A stretch of DNA of 64,000 nt, from positions 124,001 through 188,000 of the forward strand of contig NZ_VFPS01000004.1 in assembly GCF_006716815.1 (NCBI RefSeq). Direction: 5' to 3'. The position numbers and the translations under genes were made by a program. Position 1 is the first letter of the stretch. Each line of letters begins with the position of its first letter. Source of the stretch: Microbacterium lacticum (GTDB lineage: Bacteria; Actinomycetota; Actinomycetes; Actinomycetales; Microbacteriaceae). Below the pieces are notes generated by a model that worked only from the letters and a program-made list of their open reading frames with translations, ran no database searches and had not been told where the DNA came from. This document shows positions 7,787-15,108 of this stretch, piece by piece.

Positions 7787-9770
7787 GCGCGTGCGCCAGG
7801 AGGCGGTCCAGCGTCTCGAGCCCGTCGCGCGACAGGATCGACTCCAGGTGCCCCTGGATCGACGCGTACCCGGGGCCGCGCAGCGCATAGACGTCGCCTG
7901 ATGCCGGGTCGGCGGCGATCTCGGTGACCTCGCCCGTCTCCGGGTCGACCCGCTCGGTGGTGCCCGGCTGGACGCGTGCCGTGAAGGTGTTGTAGAACCC
8001 GATCGAGGCGGGGTGGCCGAACACGTCGACCTCCTTCTGCAGGCCCTGGTGCGGCGCCGCGAGCGGGGCCAGCGCGATGCCGAGCGTGTCGGCGAGCATC
8101 TGGTGGCTGAGGCACACCGCGAGAAGGGGGCGACCGGCATCCTTCCGCGCGGCGACGATCTCGCGCATGCGCGCGATGCGGGGGCTCGCGTCGTCACGGG
8201 GGTCGCCGGGCCCGGGGCCCGCCACCACGACGTCGGCCGCGTCCACCGCGTCGTCGGAGGCCGCGTGCCACGGGGCGATCGTCACCGCGAAGCCGAGGTG
8301 GCGCAGCTGGTGGGCGAGCATCGTGGTGAAGCGGTCCTCGGCATCCACGACGAGTGCCGTGCGGGCGGCGGCCTCACCAGGTGAGCCCTCGCCCGGCGAG
8401 CTGTCGTGGCGTGCGCCCTCGTGGCGTGCGCCCTCGCTCGGGGATTCGGGGCCCTGGGGGTTCAGCCAGAACGGCGCGAGGCGTTCGTTGCGCGCGGCGA
8501 GCAGCTCCGCGATCTGCGGGTCGTCGGCGAGGGCGCGGCGCTCCGCGGCGGGGGCGTCCTCGTCGAGCGCCGCGCGCTCGGCGGCCTCGTCGCGGGGGAT
8601 CGCGCCGATCGCGCCGAGCACCCCGGCGGCCTTGCCGTGGGTCTCGCCCACCTCGCCGTCCGGGTCGGAGTGGCGCACGAGCGTCGCGCCGACGGGCACG
8701 CGCAGGCGCCCGTCGACGAGATACGCGGTGCGGATGAGGATCGGCGCGTCGAGGTCGTGCCCCGACGTCGAGGGGGTGAACAGCGCGGCGACGCCCGAGT
8801 AGTACCCGCGCGGCGTGCGCTCGTGCCGCGTGATGACGGTGCACGCGTTCTGCATGGGCGACCCCGTCACGGTCGGGGCGAACATCGTCTCGCGCAGGAT
8901 CTCGCGCGGATCCATCGTGCTCGTGCCGCGCAGCATGTACTCGGTGTGGGTGAGGCGCGACATCTCCTTGAGATGCGGACCGGTGATGCGCCCGCCGTCG
9001 CTGCAGACGGCGCTCATCATCTTGAGCTCCTCGTCGACGACCATGAAGAGCTCCTCGGTCTCCTTCGTCGAGGAGAGGAACTCGGTCAGCGTATCGGCGG
9101 TCGCGCCACCGGCGGGGTGTCGGAACGTGCCCGAGATCGGGTTCATCGTCACCGTCGTGGATCCGGGCGCCGCGGGCGGGCCGCTCTGCGCGCTCACGTG
9201 CGCCTCGGGGCTCGCGCCGACGGCGAGGTGCCCGGGCGTCGAGACGAGGAAAGTCCAGTACGCGCCGCGCTCGTGCTCGAGCAGCGCGCGGAACCAGGTG
9301 AGACCCGCCGTCAGCGGGTCGACGTCGACCCGGGCGGTGAAGTCGCGCCGGATCACGAAGTTCGCGCCCTCGCCGCGGCCGATCTCGTCGGCGATGACGG
9401 TGCGCACGATATCGGCGTATTCCTCGTCCGGAATGTCGAAACCGGCGTCAGCGAGGGCGACCGGCTCGGCGGGGAGCGCCGCGAGCACCTCCGCGCGCGG
9501 CAGCGAGTGGTGGGCCGTGACGACGAGGCAGCGCAGCGGCGCCTGGTCGTCGTGGCAGTCGAAGCCGCGCTCGACGACCTGCCGGAACGGCACCAGGGCG
9601 AGCACCTCGCGAGGGGCGGCGCTCGCGTCGTGCAGCGGGATGTCGGCGAGCAGGTCGACGTCGACGACGTCGCCGGTGAGGAGTTCGACGGTGTCGGCGT
9701 CGCGCGCGATCAGGGCGAAGGGCTCGCCGGAGCGCACCGTCGCCTCCAGCAGGGTGGGGCTCGCGGTCAT
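7761..9770 (-). CDS. Fused anthranilate-synthase-type chorismate enzyme (TrpE-TrpG / PhzE-like)
   Basis: The 669-residue protein joins a chorismate-binding domain (about 1-430) to a class-I glutamine amidotransferase domain (about 465-669). The first has MNPISGTFRH, KETEELFMVVDEELKM and RGYYSGVAAL. The second has a Cys nucleophile in AVCLSHQ and a His/Glu pair in GHLES. Two readings fit the sequence: a TrpEG anthranilate synthase, or PhzE (2-amino-2-deoxyisochorismate synthase). The leader peptide with tandem Trp codons and the attenuator directly upstream favour anthranilate synthase for tryptophan. The start ATG at 9770 has GAAAGG upstream. No other trp gene lies in the window. The gene converges on rseP with a 26-base overlap. 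Confidence 0.85.
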   Translation of the reverse strand: MTASPTLLEATVRSGEPFALIARDADTVELLTGDVVDVDLLADIPLHDASAAPREVLALVPFRQVVERGFDCHDDQAPLRCLVVTAHHSLPRAEVLAALPAEPVALADAGFDIPDEEYADIVRTVIADEIGRGEGANFVIRRDFTARVDVDPLTAGLTWFRALLEHERGAYWTFLVSTPGHLAVGASPEAHVSAQSGPPAAPGSTTVTMNPISGTFRHPAGGATADTLTEFLSSTKETEELFMVVDEELKMMSAVCSDGGRITGPHLKEMSRLTHTEYMLRGTSTMDPREILRETMFAPTVTGSPMQNACTVITRHERTPRGYYSGVAALFTPSTSGHDLDAPILIRTAYLVDGRLRVPVGATLVRHSDPDGEVGETHGKAAGVLGAIGAIPRDEAAERAALDEDAPAAERRALADDPQIAELLAARNERLAPFWLNPQGPESPSEGARHEGARHDSSPGEGSPGEAAARTALVVDAEDRFTTMLAHQLRHLGFAVTIAPWHAASDDAVDAADVVVAGPGPGDPRDDASPRIARMREIVAARKDAGRPLLAVCLSHQMLADTLGIALAPLAAPHQGLQKEVDVFGHPASIGFYNTFTARVQPGTTERVDPETGEVTEIAADPASGDVYALRGPGYASIQGHLESILSRDGLETLDRLLAHALSPAAARG

Positions 9771-9818
9771 CGCCGGGCCTTTCTCGAGGTCGGGCGGCCT
9801 GCATTTCGTCCGGGAACG

Positions 9819-9903
9819 AAAAGACCGCCTCGAGGGCGGTCTGTGTACAGGTTACGAGCACACCGCCTCAGCGGGTGGGCCACCAGGAGGTGCTCGTGAA
9901 CAT
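9819..9903 (-). promoter_or_regulatory. Ribosome-mediated Trp attenuator
   Basis: This is a complete leader, read leftward. The leader peptide with two Trp codons is followed by three mutually exclusive pairings. The 1:2 pairing is CGAGCACC (9889-9896) with GGTGTGCTCG (9855-9864). The 2:3 pairing is GAGGCGGT (9862-9869) with ACCGCCCTC. The 3:4 terminator is AGACCGCC (9835-9842) with GGCGGTCT (9822-9829), and its U run is the TTTT at 9819-9822. GAGGCGGT occurs twice, as arm 2 and as arm 4, as an attenuator requires. The leader stop lies in arm 2, so a ribosome finishing the peptide favours termination and one stalled at the Trp codons favours read-through. Confidence 0.85.
9868..9903 (-). CDS. 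trpL: Trp leader peptide MFTSTSWWPTR
   Basis: This is an 11-codon frame with two adjacent TGG codons at positions 7-8, ending in TGA. Its ATG is exactly six bases after a TATCGT box, so the mRNA is predicted to be leaderless. The peptide is the tryptophan sensor of the attenuator that precedes the fused anthranilate-synthase gene. Confidence 0.85.
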   Translation of the reverse strand: MFTSTSWWPTR

Positions 9904-9909
9904 GCCGTC

Positions 9910-9915
9910 ACGATA
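9910..9915 (-). promoter_or_regulatory. -10 box TATCGT of the trp leader transcript
   Basis: On the minus strand TATCGT, six bases, then ATG (9903). No good -35 is visible. IS copy 1 begins 40 bases upstream, so elements further upstream have been displaced. Confidence 0.55.
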
Positions 9916-9948
9916 GCAGAACACCGTCGCATCGGAGACCGTGCGGCG

Positions 9949-9954
9949 GCTAGG
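9949..9954. repeat. Target-site duplication GCTAGG, left
   Basis: This 6-bp direct repeat pairs with 11019-11024 on the other side of IS copy 1. It holds the CTA that is read on the minus strand as the transposase stop. Confidence 0.93.
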
Positions 9955-10924
9955 TGTACTGACCTCGACCGTTGTTGATTCGGTCGATGGGGGTTTTGCC
10001 TCCGATGCCGAGGTGGTGCCTGTCTAGGTTGTAGTAGTCGAGCCAGGTCGTCAACCCTGCTTTTCGGTCGTCGTTCGAGCTCCAGGGGCGGGCGTAGGCC
10101 CACTCGGTGGCGAGGGTGCGGTTGAGGCGTTCGACTTTCCCGTTGGTCCAGGGGCAGTGCGGTTTGATGAACCGCTGTCGGATGCCGTGCGCGTCGACCA
10201 CGGCCTTGAACGCGGCCGAGTGGCGGTAAGCGAACGCGTTGTCGCTGATGACGCGTTCGACTGTGACGCCGAGGCGCGCGTAGAACGCGATCGCGCGGTC
10301 GAGGACGCCCGCCGCGGTGGTGCCTTTCTCGTCGTCGTGGATCTCCGCGTAAGCAACTCGGGAATGGTCGTCGATGACGGTGTGCACGTAGTCGTAACCC
10401 AGGCCCCGCTTGCGCGCAGGACGTTGCCCGCGGCCATGCAGACGCCATCCGCCGCCGTCGGGGATACGGCCGAGTTTCTTCACATCAACGTGGATCAGGG
10501 ACCCGGGATGATCATGCTCGTAACGCTGCGCGGATCGGCGGGTCGCGCGGATCACGGACCCCGTGACCGGGTCCAGCTCCCGCAGCAACGGCACGTGGTG
10601 GCGGCGCAACACCCTACCGACCGTTGAGGCCTGCAAGCCGAGCTTGTCAGCGATGAACACCGGCCCACGCCGAGTGAGGTGCCGCATGATCCGCACCCTC
10701 GCCTCCACGCACGCTTTGGTCTGGCGAGGGTGGGAGCGGGCGACGCTGGAACGATCGATCAGGCCCGCCGGGCCGCACTCCCGGAACCTGCGCCACCACC
10801 GCCACGCGGTCGTGCGGGAGATCCCCATTTCCGCGGCAACATGCGCGACCGCACGCCCCGACTGGATGCGCTGAACCATGATCAACCGGCCGGCCGGAGT
10901 CAGCCGGGCATTAGCGTGAGACAA
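9950..10924 (-). CDS. IS481-family transposase (copy 1)
   Basis: This 324-residue DDE transposase begins at a TTG (10924) with GGAGG six bases upstream (10931-10935), giving MSHANARLTPAGR. It has an N-terminal helix-turn-helix (GISRTTAWRWWRRF) and an rve catalytic core. The acidic residues lie in HVDVKKLG, VISDNAFAY and NGKVERLNRTL. The element has no stop codon of its own. The frame leaves the IS end as GGT CAG TAC A and terminates at the TAG in the target duplication, so the last residue depends on the insertion site (Thr here). Transcription points toward the trp leader. Confidence 0.93.
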   Translation of the reverse strand: MSHANARLTPAGRLIMVQRIQSGRAVAHVAAEMGISRTTAWRWWRRFRECGPAGLIDRSSVARSHPRQTKACVEARVRIMRHLTRRGPVFIADKLGLQASTVGRVLRRHHVPLLRELDPVTGSVIRATRRSAQRYEHDHPGSLIHVDVKKLGRIPDGGGWRLHGRGQRPARKRGLGYDYVHTVIDDHSRVAYAEIHDDEKGTTAAGVLDRAIAFYARLGVTVERVISDNAFAYRHSAAFKAVVDAHGIRQRFIKPHCPWTNGKVERLNRTLATEWAYARPWSSNDDRKAGLTTWLDYYNLDRHHLGIGGKTPIDRINNGRGQYT

Positions 10925-11018
10925 GAGAGACCTCCGTGCGTTTGAGCTGAAGAACTTAGACAGCTCCAACTCGACCCCGGAGGTCTCTCCTACGTCAACA
11001 ACGATCTGGGTCAGTACA
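9955..11018 (-). mobile_element. IS481-family insertion sequence, copy 1 (1064 bp)
   Basis: The ends are TGTACTGACC...GGTCAGTACA. The terminal inverted repeats match at 21 of 24 positions. The element is flanked by the 6-bp duplication GCTAGG (9949-9954 and 11019-11024), which fits the NCTAGN target known for IS481. It carries one transposase on the minus strand and looks identical to copy 2. It sits in the divergent promoter region between the trp leader and ispG and leaves both -10 boxes intact. Confidence 0.95.
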
Positions 11019-11024
11019 GCTAGG
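11019..11024. repeat. Target-site duplication GCTAGG, right
   Basis: Second copy of the 6-bp duplication bounding IS copy 1, between the IS and the ispG promoter. Confidence 0.93.
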
Positions 11025-11061
11025 GTCCGCGGCATCCAGCCTTCCCCCGGCGTGTGCGGCG

Positions 11062-11067
11062 TAGGCT
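11062..11067 (+). promoter_or_regulatory. -10 box TAGGCT of ispG, leaderless geometry
   Basis: TAGGCT plus six bases precedes the GTG at 11074. The right end of IS copy 1 is 43 bases upstream, so the -35 region is close to the insertion. Confidence 0.6.
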
Positions 11068-11073
11068 GAGGGC

Positions 11074-12225
11074 GTGCCAGCAGTGAACCTCGGGACGCCC
11101 CGCGTGCCGGAAGTCCTCGCCCCCCGCCGCAAGACCCGCCAGATCAAGGTCGGCTCGGTCGGTGTCGGCAGCGACTCGCCCGTGAGCGTCCAGTCGATGA
11201 CGACCACCCCGACGCACAACATCAACGCGACGCTGCAGCAGATCGCCGAGCTCACGGCGTCGGGCTGCGAGATCGTGCGCGTCGCGGTGCCGCGCCCCGA
11301 AGACGCCGATGTGCTGCACATCATCGCGAAGAAGAGCCAGATCCCGGTCATCGCCGACATCCACTTCCAGCCCAAGTACATCTATCAGGCGATCGATGCC
11401 GGGTGCGGCGCCGTGCGCGTGAACCCGGGCAACATCCGCGAGTTCGACGGCAACGTCGGCGCGATCGCGAAGGCGGCGAAGGATGCCGGGGTCTCCCTCC
11501 GCATCGGCGTGAACGCCGGATCGCTGGATCGGCGTCTGCTGGAGAAGTACGGCAAGGCGACGCCGGAGGCGCTCGTGGAGAGCGCCGTCTGGGAGGCATC
11601 CCTCTTCGAGGAGCACGACTTCCACGACTTCAAGATCTCGGTCAAGCACAACGACCCGGTCGTCATGGTGAAGGCGTATCGGATGCTCGCCGAGCGGGGC
11701 GACTGGCCCCTGCATCTCGGGGTCACCGAGGCGGGACCGGCGTTCCAGGGCACGATCAAGAGCGCGACGGCGTTCGGGATCCTGCTGTCCGAGGGCATCG
11801 GCGACACGATCCGCGTCTCGCTCTCCGCGCCCCCGGCCGAAGAGGTCAAGGTCGGTCATCAGATCCTGCAGTCGCTGAACCTCCGCGAGCGCAAGCTCGA
11901 GATCGTCTCCTGCCCCTCCTGCGGGCGCGCCCAGGTGGATGTCTACACCCTCGCCGACAACGTCACCGAGGGTCTCAAGGACATGACCGTGCCGCTGCGC
12001 GTCGCCGTGATGGGCTGCGTCGTGAACGGCCCGGGCGAGGCCCGCGAGGCCGACCTCGGCGTGGCATCCGGCAACGGCAAGGGACAGATCTTCGTCAAGG
12101 GCGAGGTCATCAAGACCGTGCCCGAGGCCGACATCGTCGCGACCCTCATCGAAGAGGCCAACCGCCTCGCCGCCGAGATGGGCCCCAGCGCCCCCGTGGG
12201 CACCGCGCAGGTCGTCACCGCCTGA
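11074..12225 (+). CDS. ispG: 4-hydroxy-3-methylbut-2-enyl-diphosphate synthase
   Basis: This is the penultimate MEP-pathway enzyme, an iron-sulfur protein that reduces MEcPP to HMBPP. The 383 residues have the expected two-domain layout: an N-terminal TIM barrel with SVQSMTTT and VADIHF, and a C-terminal domain with cluster cysteines in CPSCGR and GCVVNGPGE. The GTG start at 11074 is set by the TAGGCT six bases upstream and no SD. It belongs with dxr and rseP in the conserved order but is now separated from rseP by the anthranilate-synthase gene and an IS. Identity is secure. Confidence 0.97.
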   Translation: MPAVNLGTPRVPEVLAPRRKTRQIKVGSVGVGSDSPVSVQSMTTTPTHNINATLQQIAELTASGCEIVRVAVPRPEDADVLHIIAKKSQIPVIADIHFQPKYIYQAIDAGCGAVRVNPGNIREFDGNVGAIAKAAKDAGVSLRIGVNAGSLDRRLLEKYGKATPEALVESAVWEASLFEEHDFHDFKISVKHNDPVVMVKAYRMLAERGDWPLHLGVTEAGPAFQGTIKSATAFGILLSEGIGDTIRVSLSAPPAEEVKVGHQILQSLNLRERKLEIVSCPSCGRAQVDVYTLADNVTEGLKDMTVPLRVAVMGCVVNGPGEAREADLGVASGNGKGQIFVKGEVIKTVPEADIVATLIEEANRLAAEMGPSAPVGTAQVVTA

Positions 12226-12251
12226 CCCGGCGCGCCGGACGCTCCGCGCCG

Positions 12252-12335
12252 TCACGGGCGCAGGAGAAATCGCGAAGGCAGGATGCCTGGGCCCGGATTC
12301 GTCCTGCGTCGGTGATTTCTCCTGCCTCGGTGATG
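12252..12335. repeat. Intergenic palindromic repeat, family A, copy 1
   Basis: Each arm holds two about 18-base units built on GCAGGAgAAATCaCCG. The left-arm units start near 12260 and 12278, and the right arm is their inverted counterpart ending GGTGATTTCTCCTGCCTCGG. The two arms pair over about 33 bases with a few mismatches. It lies 27 bases after the ispG stop and before the convergent RNB gene. Copies 2 and 3 are at 39706 and 40783. A bidirectional terminator or REP-like element is the likely role. Confidence 0.75.
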
Positions 12336-12377
12336 CGGCCGGCGGGCGAGGTGACCAGCCGACGGCCGGCGGCGAGG

Positions 12378-13979
12378 TCAGGCGGGGCGGAGGTCCACGG
12401 TGCCGTCGGCAATCGAGGCCGCGGCGACCCGCACCTGAACGGTCGAGCCGGGCGGCGCGTCGAGCCCGGGCACCTTCGCGTCGACGGGCGGGTCGTCCAG
12501 CTGCACCCGAGCGACGCCCGATCGCGCGCTCACCACGACGCCCGAGAACACCTCACCGACGTGCGGAGTCAGCAGCGCCGCCTCGACCCGGTCGATGGCC
12601 CCGGCATCCAACTGGGACGCCTTCTGACCGCTCCGCGCCATGAGCGCGGGCAGGTCGGGCAGCGACGCACGCGCCCACTCCGGCACCTCGCGCCCGTTCG
12701 CGAGCGCCTCGCACACGACGAGCACCCACCGGTCGACAAGGCGGCGAAGGGGCGCCGTCGCGTGCGCATACGGGGCGCCGATGGCCGCCTGATCGGTGTG
12801 CTCGGGCACCTCGCCGTCGAACGCGACGTACGCCGCGCCGCGGAAGAGCCCGGCCGCGTATTCGCGCACCGCGCGCGCCGCCGGCGACCGGTCGAGGCTG
12901 CGCAGGTAGTCGCCGTAGGCCACGGCCTCCCGCCAGGGAAGCCCCAGCGCGACCGTCTGCGCGCGGAAGTCGGCGATGTCGTCGGCGTCGGCGGGTGGCA
13001 TGGTGCGGACGATCCCGACCCGTCCGCGCAGCATGATCTCAGCGGCGGCCATGCCGGTCAGCAGCGACACGTGCGCGTTCCAGTCCTCGAGCGGCACGCC
13101 GTAGCTGCGCTCCAGCCGGAAACCGCCCGATCCGTCCGGCTCGATGCTCGTCTCGGGCACGTTCAGGCTCGCGCCGCCCCGCTCGCGCTCCCGTTCGGCC
13201 CGCGCGGCGCCGAACCACGGCATCGCGAGCAGCGTGGCCGGCGCGGTGCCCGCGTCGATCGCGCGCTGCGCCTCGTCGTAGGCCCACTGCTCACGGGAGC
13301 GCACGGCGGCCCGCACGAGCGTCGTCGTCACCGGCCGGGCGCCGGCGTCGAGCTCGAACCGCCAGACGAAGGCGCGCCGATCGACGCCGGGAAGGAGCGA
13401 GGCGGCGTCGTCGCTCAGCACCGACGGGTGCAGGGGGATGCGCCCGTCCGGCGCGTACATCGTCTGCCCGCGGCGGCGCGTCTCGGCGTCGAGCGCACCG
13501 CCGGGTGCGACGAAGGCCGGCACATCCGCGATCGCGTAGTGCAGCACGGCCGTCCGCCCGGCGCCCTCCCCGGTGACCTCGAGGTGCAGCGCCTGATCGA
13601 GATCGGTCGCGCCGGCGGGGTCGATCGTCACGAAGTCGAGATCGCGCAGGTCGGCGAGACCCGCCGTCGCCGGGTCGGTCGACACGTCGCGCGCCGCGCG
13701 CTCCGCCTCCTGCTCGACGTCCGGGGGAAATGCCTCCGGCAGGTCGAGGGAGCGGCGGAGCGCCGTGAGCGAGGCGGTGAGCTCGGCCGTGATCCCTGCG
13801 GCGCCGGTGCGGGCCCCGGATGCCTCGGCGGAAGGCCCCTCCGGCCTCGCCGCCGCTCCTGCCGAGGCCGCCCCCGCTGCCGCGGCGGCCCCCGCCGCCC
13901 CGACCGCCGCCCCGCTCCGCGCCGCCCCAGTCCGGGCACGAGACGGGGCGGGCACGAACCGGAGGCGACGCGAGGACAC
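12378..13979 (-). CDS. RNB-domain (RNase II/R family) exoribonuclease
   Basis: This is a predicted 3'-5' exoribonuclease of 533 residues. An Ala-rich, low-complexity N-terminus (about 15-65) precedes the RNB domain, which has DPAGATDLDQALH (metal-binding acids) and YAIADVPAF, then RRGQTMYAPDGRIPLHPS. A C-terminal beta-rich, S1-like segment ends the protein. In E. coli RNase II four acids occur in this motif. Here the fourth is Gln, which I believe is common in the shorter actinobacterial branch. The GTG start at 13979 is fixed by TACACT plus six bases. The gene is convergent with ispG, with a palindromic repeat between them. Confidence 0.88.
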   Translation of the reverse strand: MSSRRLRFVPAPSRARTGAARSGAAVGAAGAAAAAGAASAGAAARPEGPSAEASGARTGAAGITAELTASLTALRRSLDLPEAFPPDVEQEAERAARDVSTDPATAGLADLRDLDFVTIDPAGATDLDQALHLEVTGEGAGRTAVLHYAIADVPAFVAPGGALDAETRRRGQTMYAPDGRIPLHPSVLSDDAASLLPGVDRRAFVWRFELDAGARPVTTTLVRAAVRSREQWAYDEAQRAIDAGTAPATLLAMPWFGAARAERERERGGASLNVPETSIEPDGSGGFRLERSYGVPLEDWNAHVSLLTGMAAAEIMLRGRVGIVRTMPPADADDIADFRAQTVALGLPWREAVAYGDYLRSLDRSPAARAVREYAAGLFRGAAYVAFDGEVPEHTDQAAIGAPYAHATAPLRRLVDRWVLVVCEALANGREVPEWARASLPDLPALMARSGQKASQLDAGAIDRVEAALLTPHVGEVFSGVVVSARSGVARVQLDDPPVDAKVPGLDAPPGSTVQVRVAAASIADGTVDLRPA

Positions 13980-13985
13980 GGGGTC

Positions 13986-13991
13986 AGTGTA
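13986..13991 (-). promoter_or_regulatory. -10 box TACACT of the RNB gene, leaderless geometry
   Basis: Minus strand: TACACT, GACCCC, GTG. There are six bases between box and start and no SD. It lies about 55 bases from the divergent leaderless box at 14045. Confidence 0.55.
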
Positions 13992-14044
13992 GGCGGCTGG
14001 GTCTTCGCGGGCGGGTCCACACCTCCTCCACAGGGTCGGGCAAA

Positions 14045-14050
14045 TAGCAT
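14045..14050 (+). promoter_or_regulatory. -10 box TAGCAT of the lipoprotein gene, leaderless geometry
   Basis: TAGCAT, GCTGCG, GTG at 14057. This selects the GTG over the ATG nine bases downstream. Confidence 0.55.
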
Positions 14051-14056
14051 GCTGCG

Positions 14057-15097
14057 GTGCGAACTATGCGGGTGAGGTCGGGAGCGGTGCTCCTCGTCGT
14101 GGCGGCTCTGCTGCTGTCCGGCTGCGCCGCGGAGGCGAGCGCCGACGGGTCGGCCGGCCCCTCGGCATCCGGATCCGCGACCGCCACCCCCAGCCCCACC
14201 CCGAGCGCCACGCCCGCGCCGCGCCAGCCGACGTCCCCCGTCGCCGGCGGCTGCGACGGCCTTGCGGCGGCCCCGGGCGTCACCGACGTCGTCGGGCAGG
14301 TGCAGCGCGTCACCGAGCCGCGCGACCTCTGGCGCGTGGGCATCGAGACCGCGGGCGGCCTGACCTGCTCGCTGCTGACGACGCGGCTCGCCGCCGACGC
14401 CTACGTCATCCCCGACGCCCTCGTCGTCGGCGAGGTCGCCAAGGTCACCGCCGCCCCGGGCTGCGACACCGGCGCCCGGGCGATGGAGTGCTGGGCGCCC
14501 GTCGCGGCGAACGGCCACGTCACGCTCGTCGTCGGATCGTTCTCGCCGGGGGCTGACAGCGAGGCATCCATCGCGCTCGTCGGCGAACTCGCCGGGGCCT
14601 TCTCGGGCGTCGTGACCGACGGCGCCGCGGTGCGCTCGCAGAAGGCGACGTGGGAGCACCCGCTCGACTGCACCGCGATGGCCGAGATCATCGGCCTGAC
14701 CTCGATCCTCGGGTCCGACGCGGCGCACACCTCGCTCGTGCGCCCGCCGGCCCGCACCGTCGAGGCGCGGCTCGCGGAGGCATCCACCACCTCGTCGCGC
14801 TGCGACTGGGAGCGCACGCCCACCCAGAAGGGCGACCTCGGCTCGAGCTACAGCATCATCGCCGTCCCCGACGGAGCGTGGGCGTGGAAGCAGGTCGCCT
14901 CCGGCGTGCCCGACTCGGTCGATGCGACGGTCGGCGGTCACCCCGCCCGCGTCACCTCGACGGGCGACGTGTACCTCTCCGACGGGGTGAACCTCCTCCA
15001 CCTCACCGGCCGGCGCCTGGCCGGCGTGAGCGTCGTCGACACGTCGCTCGGGGTGCTCTCGGTGCTCTCCGCGGGGTCGGGACACACGCGCGGCTAA
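14057..15097 (+). CDS. Predicted lipoprotein of unknown function
   Basis: The 346-residue product starts [26 protein letters not shown], with a clear lipobox LSGC at about residues 20-23. A Ser/Thr/Pro/Ala linker (about 28-60) of the kind found in cell-envelope lipoproteins follows, then a globular domain with several cysteines. I do not recognise the domain. Its TAA stop overlaps the TAAGCT element ahead of proS, and both genes read rightward. It would be anchored on the outer face of the membrane. Function unknown. Confidence 0.8.
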   Translation: MRTMRVRSGAVLLVVAALLLSGCAAEASADGSAGPSASGSATATPSPTPSATPAPRQPTSPVAGGCDGLAAAPGVTDVVGQVQRVTEPRDLWRVGIETAGGLTCSLLTTRLAADAYVIPDALVVGEVAKVTAAPGCDTGARAMECWAPVAANGHVTLVVGSFSPGADSEASIALVGELAGAFSGVVTDGAAVRSQKATWEHPLDCTAMAEIIGLTSILGSDAAHTSLVRPPARTVEARLAEASTTSSRCDWERTPTQKGDLGSSYSIIAVPDGAWAWKQVASGVPDSVDATVGGHPARVTSTGDVYLSDGVNLLHLTGRRLAGVSVVDTSLGVLSVLSAGSGHTRG

Positions 15098-15108
15098 GCT
15101 TGTCGCTC

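Noticed and set aside
9448..9861. Minus-strand frame beginning MLVTCTQTALEAVF inside the Trp leader
   Set aside because: It reads through the terminator hairpin and into the anthranilate-synthase gene out of frame. The WW leader peptide explains the region better.
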